Shown in pieces: positions 33,636-41,925 of a stretch of DNA of 64,000 bases. The position numbers were made by a program, and so were the translations under genes. Origin of the DNA: CAWBRT01 sp963814745. GTDB taxonomy: Bacteria; Acidobacteriota; Terriglobia; Terriglobales; Acidobacteriaceae. Each line of letters opens with the position of its first letter. Position 1 is the first letter of the stretch. Where the stretch lies: assembly GCA_963814745.1 (NCBI GenBank), contig CAWFEA010000001.1:868001-932000 (forward strand), in the 5' to 3' direction. The notes beneath the pieces were generated by a model. It saw nothing but the letters and a program-made list of their open reading frames with translations, was not told the DNA's origin and ran no database searches.

Positions 33636-33789
33636 TTGCTTCGCAGCGGGTGGACCTTGGGTGGATACAAGAAACAGCAGATCCTTCGCGTTTCCTCCTT
33701 TTGCACCATTTACCCGGTGCAATACAAGTCAGTTGTCACGCCCACACATAGACTCCGCCCCTTGTCCGCCGCTGGTCTATCATCTAGCG

Positions 33790-34494
33790 ATGCAGCACGC
33801 AGGCGCTCAAACCCGAAGATCCCGGCCGCAGCCCCCGGCGTTTGACGCTCTTCCCGCCGCATTCTTCAACCGTGATGCCGCCGTCGTCGCCCGCGAACTG
33901 CTGGGAAAGCTGCTGCTGCGCCGCTATGCCGCCCCCGCCGGGAATCGCCAGCCAGAGTTGCTCGCCGGGCGCGTGGTCGAAGCCGAAGCCTATCTCGGCC
34001 AGATCGATCCCGCGGCCCACGCCTTTGCCGGCAAGACCGCGCGCAATGCCGTGCTCTTCGGCCCGCCCGGCATTGCCTATGTCTACTTCATTTACGGCAA
34101 TCACTACTGCCTGAACGTCTCCTGCCAGCCCGCGGGCAGCGCCGGATGCGTCTTGTTCCGCGCCCTGGAGCCGGTCGCCGGACTGGCAACCATGGCGAAG
34201 CTGCGCGGCCTGGACTGCTCCGCCCAGCCCGGCTCGCGGTCGCCCTCGCCCGCCCGCTGGTGTGCGCTCACCAGCGGACCGGGCCGGCTGACCCAGGCGA
34301 TGGCCATCACCCGTCAGGCCCACAACGGCATCAACCTAACCAGCCCGCGCTCCGAGCTTTTTCTCGCCGATGACGGCTGGCGTCCCCAGCGCGTTGCCGT
34401 CACCGCGCGCATCAACGTCACCCGGGCCGCCGATCGCCTCCTGCGCTTCCTGATCGCCGGCAACCCCTGCGTCTCCGGCAAGCGGGTTCGCTAG
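33790..34494 (+). CDS. DNA-3-methyladenine glycosylase (AAG/MPG family)
   Basis: A 234-residue protein from ATG 33790. It carries the family pattern FNRDAAVVARELLGKLLLRR, RVVEAEAYLGQIDPAAHAFAGKTARNAVLFG with the catalytic Glu (in VVEAEAY), YVYFIYGNHYCLNVSC, LTSGPGRLTQAMAI and a C-terminal RINVTRAADRL region. This is the monofunctional alkyladenine glycosylase family of base-excision repair, unrelated to AlkA. The upstream gap to fmt (154 bp) holds no gene beyond a repeat fragment (CAGCAGATCCTTCG). Confidence 0.93.
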   Translation: MQHAGAQTRRSRPQPPAFDALPAAFFNRDAAVVARELLGKLLLRRYAAPAGNRQPELLAGRVVEAEAYLGQIDPAAHAFAGKTARNAVLFGPPGIAYVYFIYGNHYCLNVSCQPAGSAGCVLFRALEPVAGLATMAKLRGLDCSAQPGSRSPSPARWCALTSGPGRLTQAMAITRQAHNGINLTSPRSELFLADDGWRPQRVAVTARINVTRAADRLLRFLIAGNPCVSGKRVR

Positions 34495-34605
34495 CCGCGG
34501 TTCCCGAGTTGATGTATCCATGTTCGGTTGTCATGTTGAGCAACGCGAAACATCCCAGCACGGTTGAGGGCAAGACGAAGCGGAAGGAATTCTGAAGAAA
34601 AGCCT

Positions 34606-34644
34606 GCGGGTGCCCCATATCTGCCCGCATTTGGCAGATGTGGG
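34606..34644 (+). repeat. GGTGGCCCA-edge hairpin repeat, copy E
   Basis: GCGGGTGCCCCATATCTGCC...GGCAGATGTGGG followed by a TCTTTT tract. Inner stem ATCTGCC/GGCAGAT. The T-run means it could also work as a weak terminator for the glycosylase gene upstream. Confidence 0.65.
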
Positions 34645-34754
34645 TCTTTTCTCATGTCGCCATGACATTTCCTTGGAAAGATAGGGATACACCAACAGGG
34701 GAATCGCCCCAACCTGGGCTACTATAACTTCACAGCACCTTTTGCGGAGCGCTT

Positions 34755-35393
34755 ATGCAGCAGATTCTGGTCTATGCCGATTCCTTGTCGTGGGGTCTGG
34801 TTCCCATGACGCGCCACCGTCTGCCCTTCGAGCAACGCTGGCCAATCGTCATGGAAATGTCGCTTGGTGCCGCCGGCCGCCGGGCCCGCGTTATCGAAGA
34901 CTGTCTCAATGGCCGGCGCACGGTGTGGGATGATCCCTTCAAGCCTGGGCGCAACGGCCTCATCGGTCTGGCGCAGCGCATCGAAATCAACTCCCCGCTG
35001 GCGCTGGTAATTCTCATGCTCGGCACCAACGATTTTCAATCCATGCATGCCTACAACGCCTACCACTCTGCGCAGGGAATTTCCGCTCTCGTCGCGGCCA
35101 TTCGCAGCGCGCCGATTGAGCCGGGCATGCCCGTGCCGCCAATTCTGGTGGTGGCGCCGCCGCCTTTTGGCATCCCCAAGGGTTTGATCGCGCCCAAGTT
35201 CGCCGGCGGCGAGAGCAAGCGGGTCGGTCTCGCCGATGCCTACCGCCAAGTCTGCGATGAACTCGGCTGCCGCTTCTTCGATGCCGCCGCCGTCATTGCG
35301 TCCAGCGAGCTGGACGGCGTGCATCTTGATGCCAAGCAGCATCGGGAACTCGGCCGGGCCTTGTCGCCGGTGGTTGCGCCTCTGCTGGCGTAA
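34755..35393 (+). CDS. SGNH/GDSL-family hydrolase
   Basis: A 212-residue protein with no signal peptide. The four SGNH blocks appear: ILVYADSLSWG with catalytic Ser (about residues 4-14), a glycine in ARVIEDCLNGRRT, LGTNDFQSM with the oxyanion Asn (about 94-102), and DGVHLDAKQH with catalytic Asp and His (about 187-196). Arylesterase- or lysophospholipase-like activity is expected; the substrate is unknown. It overlaps the 3' end of panC on the opposite strand by 101 bp if panC runs to 35293. Confidence 0.88.
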   Translation: MQQILVYADSLSWGLVPMTRHRLPFEQRWPIVMEMSLGAAGRRARVIEDCLNGRRTVWDDPFKPGRNGLIGLAQRIEINSPLALVILMLGTNDFQSMHAYNAYHSAQGISALVAAIRSAPIEPGMPVPPILVVAPPPFGIPKGLIAPKFAGGESKRVGLADAYRQVCDELGCRFFDAAAVIASSELDGVHLDAKQHRELGRALSPVVAPLLA

Positions 35394-36249
35394 AGCGGGC
35401 TTGCATCGGCGGCAGCAAAAGGTTGTCGATCAGCCGGGTCTTGCCGAACGTGCAAGCCACTGCCACCAGCGCGCCGCTCTTCAGGTCGCTGACCGCGTCG
35501 AGCGTGTCGGGATCGACAATCTCCACGTAATCGATCCGCGCCGCCGCCTCAGGTGCAATCGTCTGCCGAATGGCATCCTTGAGCTGATCGGGATTCTGTT
35601 CGCCGCCTTCCGCCAGCCTCTGCACGCGGAGCAGCGCGCGCGACAGGCAGAGCGCCTGCCGCCGCTCCTCCGCCGAAAGATAAACGTTGCGCGAAGAAAG
35701 CGCGAGCCCATCCGCCTCGCGAATCGTCGGGCAGGCGACGACCTCGACATCCATGTTCAAATCGCGCACCATCTTGCGTATCACCGCCAGTTGCGCCGCG
35801 TCTTTCTGTCCGAAGCAGGCAAAGGCCGGCCGTACGATTTCCAGCAGCTTGGCCACCACCGTCGCCACTCCGCGGAAGTGGCCGGGGCGCAGCTTGCCGT
35901 CCAGCTTTTCGCTCAGCCCCTCGACGTCGACCACCGTCGTCGCGCCCGCCGGATACATCTGCTCGGCCGTCGGCGCAAACAGCAGCTCCACCCCTTCCGC
36001 CACCAGCATCCGGCAATCCTGCTCGAAGCTTCGCGGATACCGGGCAAAATCTTCTTTCGGCCCAAACTGCAGCGGGTTTACGAAAATCGAGACCGCCACC
36101 ACGTCGCACCGTGCCCGCGCCGCCCGCACCAACGACAGGTGGCCCTCATGAAGCGCTCCCATGGTCGGCACCAAGCCCACCGTCTTGCCCTTTTGCCGCA
36201 GTTCCCGGCACGCCTGCTGCATGGCTGCAACCTGCCTGTAAATCTGCAT
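35293..36249 (-). CDS. panC: Pantothenate synthetase
   Basis: A 318-residue enzyme from ATG 36249 that joins pantoate and beta-alanine with ATP. It carries GLVPTMGALHEGHLSLVRAA (about residues 25-44; the HxGH-type ATP site), VSIFVNPLQFGPKEDFARYPR, FCFGQKD-like ACFGQKDAAQLAVIRKMV, and LALSSRNVYLS (KMSKS-like). The usual C-terminus is near FGKTRLIDNLLL; the frame adds about 35 residues that read like the shadow of the convergent SGNH gene, so the real end could be earlier if there is an indel. It lies 25 bp downstream of a secreted-protein gene and after panB, forming panB-X-panC. Confidence 0.93.
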   Translation of the reverse strand: MQIYRQVAAMQQACRELRQKGKTVGLVPTMGALHEGHLSLVRAARARCDVVAVSIFVNPLQFGPKEDFARYPRSFEQDCRMLVAEGVELLFAPTAEQMYPAGATTVVDVEGLSEKLDGKLRPGHFRGVATVVAKLLEIVRPAFACFGQKDAAQLAVIRKMVRDLNMDVEVVACPTIREADGLALSSRNVYLSAEERRQALCLSRALLRVQRLAEGGEQNPDQLKDAIRQTIAPEAAARIDYVEIVDPDTLDAVSDLKSGALVAVACTFGKTRLIDNLLLPPMQARFTPAEAQPPATRPGRVPDAAWHQDARRPARWTQ

Positions 36250-36274
36250 TTCCGTCAGCCTCCACGCCGTCAAT

Positions 36275-36988
36275 CTACTTCGCTTTGTCCCCGCCTGATT
36301 TCGATGTGCCATTGCTTTCCGGTCCAGATTCCGGCTCCTCGATCTCGCTCCAGCTCTTCAGCACCCGCAGCAAAACCGGCCGCAATCGCCGGTAGTCGGC
36401 GGGCGCGCATCTGAGAGCCACGCTATAGAGAACGTCATCGCCATCGATGAATGCCACCTGTTCGGTCGCCACCGTCTTGCCCTGCTCCTGCACTTCCGCC
36501 GTGATCAACTGCGCGGGGTAGCCGCCGACCATCATCTCCGCCCGCTCGACCGTACGGATCGTGCTGCCCTGCGGCGGCGTCATCGCCTGCCTGATCAGGT
36601 CGTTCATCGGCACGCGTTCGCTGCCCGCGGCGGGCTCGGGAAAATCCATCGCCGCCGCCGTGATGTGGTTCCACTCCGTCCGCGCCTTTTCTTTGCTGGG
36701 CTCGGCAAAGACCACGCTCGCCTCGTTGTAGACAGCCCCCAGATCGCTCCATCCCGCCGGACGGTCGAAGCAGAAGCCGCCGGCTTCGAGACAATAGCGC
36801 GTCCACCGCGACGCCGTGCCACCAGGCTCTCCAGCCGCGCCGGTTGGGGCAGCGTTGCCGCCAGACTTCGTTCCAGCCCGGCCGCTGGCCTCGGCGCGCA
36901 ACCCCGCCGCCAGCAGCAGACAAAGCAGCAACGGAGCCACCCGCCTTCGCCAACCAATCCCGGACGCGATTGCCGCTGTCACCCTCAT
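36275..36988 (-). CDS. Secreted protein of unknown function, inside the pan operon
   Basis: A 237-residue protein with a signal peptide (about residues 12-32, GWRRRVAPLLLCLLLAAGLRA), a Gly/Ala-rich linker, and a compact domain from about residue 60 (RYCLEAGGFCFDRPAGWSDLGAVYNEASVVFAEP). The CxxxxxxC pair and the PAGW...VVF pattern recall PsbP/Mog1-like folds, but I cannot place it in a named family. Its start overlaps the panB stop by 4 bp (ATGA), and its stop is 25 bp from panC, so it is co-transcribed with the vitamin B5 genes. A functional link to pantothenate is not obvious. Confidence 0.75.
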   Translation of the reverse strand: MRVTAAIASGIGWRRRVAPLLLCLLLAAGLRAEASGRAGTKSGGNAAPTGAAGEPGGTASRWTRYCLEAGGFCFDRPAGWSDLGAVYNEASVVFAEPSKEKARTEWNHITAAAMDFPEPAAGSERVPMNDLIRQAMTPPQGSTIRTVERAEMMVGGYPAQLITAEVQEQGKTVATEQVAFIDGDDVLYSVALRCAPADYRRLRPVLLRVLKSWSEIEEPESGPESNGTSKSGGDKAK

Positions 36989-37914
36989 CGCCTGCTCACC
37001 GCCGTCCCCAGGCGGCGGCTGTTTTCTTCATTGCCGCCATCGACCCGCCGCCCGGCAGTCATGGCCAGCGCGGCCTGCCCATCCTTCGGCAGGTGATAAC
37101 TCTCGCCGTCCGCCGGAAAAGTTCCTGCCTTCACGTCCCGGCAGTACTCCCGCACGGCGTTGCCGATCAGCGTCCCGGCATCGGCATAGCGACGCACGAA
37201 CTTCGGCGGCGGCGCAAACGTCAGGTTCACCAAGTCATGCAACACCAGAATCTGCCCGTCGCACTCCGGACCGGCGCCGATCCCTATGGTCGGAGCCTCG
37301 ACCTCGGCGGTAATCATCGCCGCCACCTCGCGCGGAATGCCCTCCAGCACCAGCAGACAAACCCCGGCGCGGTCCAGGGCGGCGGCGTCGCGCCTCAACC
37401 CCTCGATGGCCGGCGCGCTCTTGCCCTGCACCTTGTAGCCGCCCATCACGTGCACCGACTGCGGCGTCAGCCCGATGTGCCCGCAAACGGGGATCTCCGC
37501 GTCCAGAATCTCCCGGATCAACTCCACCCGTTTTTCCCCGCCCTCGATCTTCACCGCCTCCGCCCCGCCTTCCTTGACGAAGCGCACGGCATTCGCCACG
37601 CTCTCCCGCCGCCCGGTGTGATAGGAGCCGAACGGCATGTCGGCCACCAGCAGCGCCCGCTTCACCCCGCGGCGCACGGCTCGGGTATGGTGAAGCATTT
37701 CATCGACGGTAACCGGCAGCGTGCTCTCGTAGCCCAGCATGGTTTGGGCCAGCGAGTCGCCCACCAGAATCACGTCCACCCCGGCTTCATCGACGAGGCG
37801 CGCGGTGGCGTAATCGTAGGCCGTGAGCGCGCTGATGCGCTCACCATGCAGCTTCTTCTCGGCCAGAATGTGGATAGTGATTTTCGAACGGAAATCGGCG
37901 GTCGTAATACTCAC
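36985..37914 (-). CDS. panB: 3-methyl-2-oxobutanoate hydroxymethyltransferase
   Basis: A 309-residue enzyme from GTG 37914, which has GGAGG five bases upstream; the longer frame to 37986 is Gly/Pro-rich and atypical. Conserved: ALTAYDYATARLVDEAGVDVILVGDSLAQTMLGYEST, with the metal-binding Asp, the HTRAVRRGV segment, ADMPFGSY, KIEGG, and PVCGHIGLTPQSVHVMGGYKVQG (about 140-162). It adds a hydroxymethyl group from methylene-THF to 2-oxoisovalerate to make ketopantoate. First gene of panB-X-panC; panD and panE are not present. Confidence 0.96.
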   Translation of the reverse strand: MSITTADFRSKITIHILAEKKLHGERISALTAYDYATARLVDEAGVDVILVGDSLAQTMLGYESTLPVTVDEMLHHTRAVRRGVKRALLVADMPFGSYHTGRRESVANAVRFVKEGGAEAVKIEGGEKRVELIREILDAEIPVCGHIGLTPQSVHVMGGYKVQGKSAPAIEGLRRDAAALDRAGVCLLVLEGIPREVAAMITAEVEAPTIGIGAGPECDGQILVLHDLVNLTFAPPPKFVRRYADAGTLIGNAVREYCRDVKAGTFPADGESYHLPKDGQAALAMTAGRRVDGGNEENSRRLGTAVSRR

Positions 37915-38174
37915 AACAGCCTCCAGTGCAGCTCCGCCCGGCGGATGCCGCCTGCCGGTCCCGGTCGGCTCCGACGCCGCCCGCAAACCAAAAACATTCT
38001 AGACCCGAAAAAATCCCCGCGCAACCACCCCACCCGCATACGTTCTCACACCGAGGCCCCATACGACTCCTCCTCCTCAATCCGAGACCTATACGAGTGT
38101 CATCCTGAGCGCAGCGAAGGATCCCTACGGTTACGGCAAAATCACCCGTAGACGCCTAAATCGGCATTCCTCCG

Positions 38175-39359
38175 TTATTCAGTCACACGATAGATGTGGC
38201 CCGCTACTTCGTCATCCACTTGTTTGTCCTTGCGCACAAGTGTCGGGCGTATCCACATTAGGCGGTGCTCTGAGCGGGCCGGACCACACGCTTGATTGCG
38301 CCAGTGTCCTCTGCGCCAGTGGGGAGATAATTCTTTGCCCGTAAAGCCTGTGCCGTATTCGCGATCAAGCGATTCACCGCAAAAATTGATTTCGGTATAG
38401 CCCTCGTGTCGCAACCGTTGCCTTTCGCGTTTTCCGAGCAAGCCCGGCGTGGATTGTGTAAGCGTCCCAGTCGCCGATTGCGGGTATCTGCGGACTATCT
38501 CACGTGAGGGAGATGAAAGATAACACAAACCGTTGATGAGCAGCCTGAGCACTTGCCTGAAGACCGGTAAATCAGAAATACGTTCTTCAACGGTCTTTGC
38601 TTGCGCGGTTTCTTCAGGCGATTTCTGTACAAGGGTGACCCCGTGCTCACCCGCAAGGCGTGTCGTTTCAGGGTCAATTTGCGGCGGCTGAAAACCGTGC
38701 TGAAAATTTGCGTCCGTCCCAACCGTCCGCGCAAGCGTTGTACCCACGGTCTCAGTAGCGTCGGTGAACTGAAACGGAATGTAGTAGTAAAAATCGCGGT
38801 GAATTACAAAGCTCGGCGGGTGTGAGTAATCGAACTCAGGTTCAACAGTTGTAACGAAAACTTGAATGCCACCGTCATTCGGGATGGCAGACACATACGC
38901 GCCATCTGCACAGTACCGCCCGCTCCCAAACCGCCATTCTTGTTGAGGGCCGAACCACACATAGAAGGCTCGGTAAGGGAGGCTGATGCTGCTCCACAAC
39001 ACGTCATCTATGTCCGTGATTCGTAACAGCGCCGTGAGCGGCGGGGAAAGATGGAAGATATTGCGCCCGCAGAACGCAAATTGCGCAACGTGCGCGAACA
39101 TTGATTGTTCACCCACGATTAACTGCGTCGGATGCTCTGGGCGCTGCTCAACAGGAAAACGCTCAAGCTCCGGGTTCCAATATTCAAAAATCAGCTTGTC
39201 CCCGATCCGCATGAACGTGGACGCAGGGAGCACGCCGTTCGCATCAGCAGACTGACGGAACAGATTGAACAGTGCACGAAAGAACGGACGACTATGCACA
39301 TACCGATTAGGGTGATACTTCAGCAATTCACTGTGGTAGTCCATGCCGCTTATCATCAT
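38175..39359 (-). CDS. Orphan protein of unknown function, lower GC than neighbours
   Basis: A 394-residue protein if it starts at ATG 39359 (an alternative is ATG 39344); the frame continues to 39437 only through a hairpin repeat. It has no signal peptide or membrane helix. Notable segments are LPYRAFYVWFGPQQEWRFGSGRYCADGAYVSAIPNDGG (about residues 125-160) and a C-terminal block HWRRGHWRNQACGP followed by a basic and Trp-containing stretch ending YRV. That C-terminal block recalls proteins on plasmids and phages and the AcrVA2-like family, from memory only and unverified. Base composition is clearly lower in GC than pan genes. It lies between repeat islands and has no operon partner. Confidence 0.62.
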   Translation of the reverse strand: MMISGMDYHSELLKYHPNRYVHSRPFFRALFNLFRQSADANGVLPASTFMRIGDKLIFEYWNPELERFPVEQRPEHPTQLIVGEQSMFAHVAQFAFCGRNIFHLSPPLTALLRITDIDDVLWSSISLPYRAFYVWFGPQQEWRFGSGRYCADGAYVSAIPNDGGIQVFVTTVEPEFDYSHPPSFVIHRDFYYYIPFQFTDATETVGTTLARTVGTDANFQHGFQPPQIDPETTRLAGEHGVTLVQKSPEETAQAKTVEERISDLPVFRQVLRLLINGLCYLSSPSREIVRRYPQSATGTLTQSTPGLLGKRERQRLRHEGYTEINFCGESLDREYGTGFTGKELSPHWRRGHWRNQACGPARSEHRLMWIRPTLVRKDKQVDDEVAGHIYRVTE

Positions 39360-39373
39360 AAGCCGCGCGCCCC

Positions 39374-39417
39374 GGGCGGGTGGCCCAGAGTTGGCGCGGT
39401 TCCAACTCTGGGGCTTT
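39374..39417 (+). repeat. GGTGGCCCA-edge hairpin repeat, copy F
   Basis: GGCGGGTGGCCCAGAGTTGG...CCAACTCTGGGGC: same edges as the other copies, inner stem AGAGTTGG/CCAACTCT. It lies directly before the start of the orphan gene at 39359. Confidence 0.75.
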
Positions 39418-39468
39418 GCGTATATCTCACCGAGCACTCACCCGGCGCCCCAGCTTCCGCGCGCTGAG

Positions 39469-39556
39469 AGCCCGCGTAGCGGGCGCAAGACGCTAGCCCC
39501 ATGGCGTGAGCCTGGGGTATGCAAAGGCTTCGAGCACCCAGCCCGCGTAGCGGGCG
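39469..39556 (+). repeat. Direct copies of a CCCGCGTAGCGGG palindrome
   Basis: AGCCCGCGTAGCGGGCG occurs at 39469-39485 and 39540-39556, with a third decayed copy near 39788. Each is a small hairpin (CCCGC-GTA-GCGGG). The stretch 39418-40044 holds no convincing gene. Confidence 0.65.
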
Positions 39557-39648
39557 TAAGAACTCCTTCGAGAGCGCGCTTCGCTCAAGCTGAAAACTTG
39601 CAGGCTCGAATCCTGGCGTCAAGAGCGCACCCGGCGCAAGCTGCCGTC

Positions 39649-39939
39649 TGCGCATTATCGGACATAAACCCGATTCACAGACGTATTTTGTCCCTCGAAA
39701 TTCGCCGCCAAGCCCTCGCCAGATCGCCGGAAGCAGGCGCAAGCTACTGTAAAAGAGGATGTTCCTCGCGCGCTCTCGGGGCGCATCAGCCCGCGTAATT
39801 GGCGCGAATGACAGTTTTTAACCGCCCAATCGCCGTCCCCGCAGCCTCCGCCCATCTCCCTCCCAAATCCTTGAGTTCAGACACTTTACCGCCAAAATCA
39901 CTCCCCGCGCCCGCCTCCCCTTGCGCATTATCGGACATA
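39649..39939. repeat. 18-bp direct repeat TGCGCATTATCGGACATA, two copies
   Basis: Identical at 39649-39666 and 39922-39939, 273 bp apart start to start. The bracketed 255 bp has no recognisable gene. Direct repeats of this size bounding a gene-poor segment could be recombination sites or the scar of an insertion, but no integrase is present. Confidence 0.6.
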
Positions 39940-40044
39940 GATTGATCCGCAAAAAACCCATTTTAAGCCCGTTTAAGCGCCACTTTTCGCCCGAAAATCA
40001 TTCAAAAAAGTTTACTGAAACGACAACAGCGAGCGCCTGCTAAC

Positions 40045-40230
40045 AGGCTGCTGAAAAACTCTTCTCCGAGGGTGTCATCCTGAGCGGAGCGAAGGATCTG
40101 CTGTTCGTGTTGGAAGAAAAGCAGATCCTTCGCTCGCCAGCCCCAACAAGCCAACAACGGGCTCGTCGGGGACCCCGTGCAAACCCGGCGCAACCTCAGG
40201 ATGACACTCTTCCGAGTTTTTCAGCAGCCT
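40045..40230. mobile_element. MITE-like element with AGGCTGCTGAAAAACTCT ends, copy 2
   Basis: Left end AGGCTGCTGAAAAACTCTT at 40045 and right end GAGTTTTTCAGCAGCCT at 40214-40230 are perfect inverted repeats over 17 bp. The interior has the same GTCATCCTGAGCGGAGCGAAG core as copy 1. It ends 23 bp from the stop of the deoxynucleoside kinase gene. Confidence 0.75.
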
Positions 40231-40252
40231 ACAGAGCGAAAACCGCGCCGCC

Positions 40253-40918
40253 CTACGCCCCCGCCGCGTCCTCGCCGCCGAGTGGCAGGAAGTACTGTGT
40301 CCCGCGAATCGGCTCGCTCACCCGGCGCAGCAATTTTTCCAGGTCGTCGTTATGTTCGACGAAATCGATTTCCGAGGTGTTCACCACCAGCAGGTCCGAG
40401 GCGCTGTAGTGAAAAAAGAAGTGCTCATAAGCCTTGTTGACCTCGGCGATGTATTCCACCCCGATGGCGCGCTCGCCGGCGGCATTCTTCTTGCGCAGGC
40501 GCTTGCGCAGCACCTCGGTCGAAGCCTGCAGGTAAATCACCAGGTCGGGCGCCGGCAACTGGCTGCGGAAAAACTTGTAGTAGCGGTCGTAAACTTCCAA
40601 CTCGGTATCGCTGAGGTTGAGGTTGGCGAAGATCTTGTCCTTCTCGAAAATATAATCGGCCACGATCACGCGCTGTGAGTGCGGGCCAATGTCGAGCGTG
40701 TGCAGTTGCTCAAAGCGGCTGGCCAGGAAGGCAAACTGGGCCTGAAAAGCGGCTCCCGGCTCACCCTTGTAAAAGGCTTCCAGAAACGGATTGTTCTCCG
40801 GCTCCCGGATCAGTTGCCCGCGCAGATTCTCGGCGATGATCCGCGCCAGCGTGCTCTTGCCGACTCGTATCGGACCTTCCACGGCTAGGTAGCGCGGTGG
40901 TTCAAAAAAGTTCGCCAT
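40253..40918 (-). CDS. Deoxynucleoside kinase (dGK/dCK-like)
   Basis: A 221-residue protein from ATG 40918, with GGAGGG about 12 bases upstream; the frame continues further but is atypical. It has a P-loop LAVEGPIRVGKSTLARIIAEN (about residues 12-31; here GPIRVGKST, against the more usual GNIGAGKST), LIREPENNPFLEAFYKGE, a DRS-like region replaced by VIVADYIFEKDKIFANLNL (about 85-103), and the lid RLRKKNAAGERAIG. This family phosphorylates deoxynucleosides in nucleotide salvage. The specificity for dG, dA or dC cannot be read directly. Confidence 0.88.
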   Translation of the reverse strand: MANFFEPPRYLAVEGPIRVGKSTLARIIAENLRGQLIREPENNPFLEAFYKGEPGAAFQAQFAFLASRFEQLHTLDIGPHSQRVIVADYIFEKDKIFANLNLSDTELEVYDRYYKFFRSQLPAPDLVIYLQASTEVLRKRLRKKNAAGERAIGVEYIAEVNKAYEHFFFHYSASDLLVVNTSEIDFVEHNDDLEKLLRRVSEPIRGTQYFLPLGGEDAAGA

Positions 40919-41211
40919 TGGACGGAGTAACCCTCCTGCTCGGCACAGTTTCCGAAAGGCACTTCCCATGAAGCAGCCGCGCGCAAACCCCTCGGCTCTT
41001 GCGAGCACGCTAAAATCCGGCCCGCTCCCCGGGCAACCAATCGCTCCATCTGACCCGCTTGCCCGAGGATCCCGGCACGCTCGATTGTAAATTGCCGGTG
41101 TGAGGGCAGCATATCTCTGCTCGTCAACGGACGCAATTGTGCGATCAGTAAACCCTCTTGCGGCGCCCGTCGCTTTCGTCGTTGCCGGGGTGGAAGTACA
41201 ATCGATCGAGC

Positions 41212-41925
41212 ATGCTAGCCGCACTCACGGGGATCGCCGCCGTTGCCGCCGGAGCCAGCTTCGCCGGGTTGCACACCATGGTTCCGTGGTCGCAGCTCTA
41301 CGGCGCCAACTTTAGCGGCGCGCCTGCGGGCGCCCGCACCCTCGCACTCACCTACGACGATGGCCCCAACGATCCCTACACCGCGCGCTTGCTCGAAGTG
41401 CTGGATCAGCACCAGGTCAAAGCGACTTTCTTTCTGCTCGGGCAATTCGTCTCTGAACGCCCCGAGCTGGCGCGCGCCGTCGCCGAGGCCGGCCACGCCG
41501 TTGGCAGTCACGGCTATCACCACCGCAACTTTATTTTTCTCTCTGCGGCGCAGCTCCGGCAACAGCTCACCAGGGCGTCGGAAACCATCGAAGCGGCCAC
41601 CGGAGTCCGCCCCAAACTGTTTCGCCCGCCCTTCGGTGGACGGCGCCCCGGAACGTTCTCCGTGGTGCGCGAGTTCGGCATGACCCCGGTGATGTGGCGC
41701 GTTACCACCTACGACTGGAGCGCCAAGTCACACCACAGCATCGTCCGGCACGCGGTCTCGCAGATCAAGGGCGGAGACGTTATCCTGCTGCACGACGGCG
41801 GACACTTGAAGCTGGGAGCTGACCGCTCGCACTCCGTCCGCGCCACCGATGAACTGGTGCGCCGCTACCTCGGCGAAGGTTACCGCTTTCTAACCGTGCC
41901 CGAGATGATGGTCACCGCCCACTGA
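41212..41925 (+). CDS. Polysaccharide deacetylase (NodB homology domain)
   Basis: A 237-residue protein from ATG 41212. A short hydrophobic N-terminus (LAALTGIAAVAAGASFAGL) suggests secretion or membrane anchoring. The NodB motifs appear: TLALTYDDGPNDPY with the catalytic Asp and metal Asp (about residues 43-56), AVGSHGYHHRNF with the metal His pair (about 98-109), LFRPPFGGRRPG, and the late DVILLHDGGH. It would deacetylate N-acetylglucosamine-containing polymer such as peptidoglycan or capsule. The gene is divergent from the kinase gene upstream. Confidence 0.92.
   Translation: MLAALTGIAAVAAGASFAGLHTMVPWSQLYGANFSGAPAGARTLALTYDDGPNDPYTARLLEVLDQHQVKATFFLLGQFVSERPELARAVAEAGHAVGSHGYHHRNFIFLSAAQLRQQLTRASETIEAATGVRPKLFRPPFGGRRPGTFSVVREFGMTPVMWRVTTYDWSAKSHHSIVRHAVSQIKGGDVILLHDGGHLKLGADRSHSVRATDELVRRYLGEGYRFLTVPEMMVTAH

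Noticed and set aside
39590..39625. tRNA-like T-loop GGCTCGAATCCTGG
   Set aside because: No acceptor, D-arm or anticodon stem can be paired around it, and the T-stem has a mismatch.
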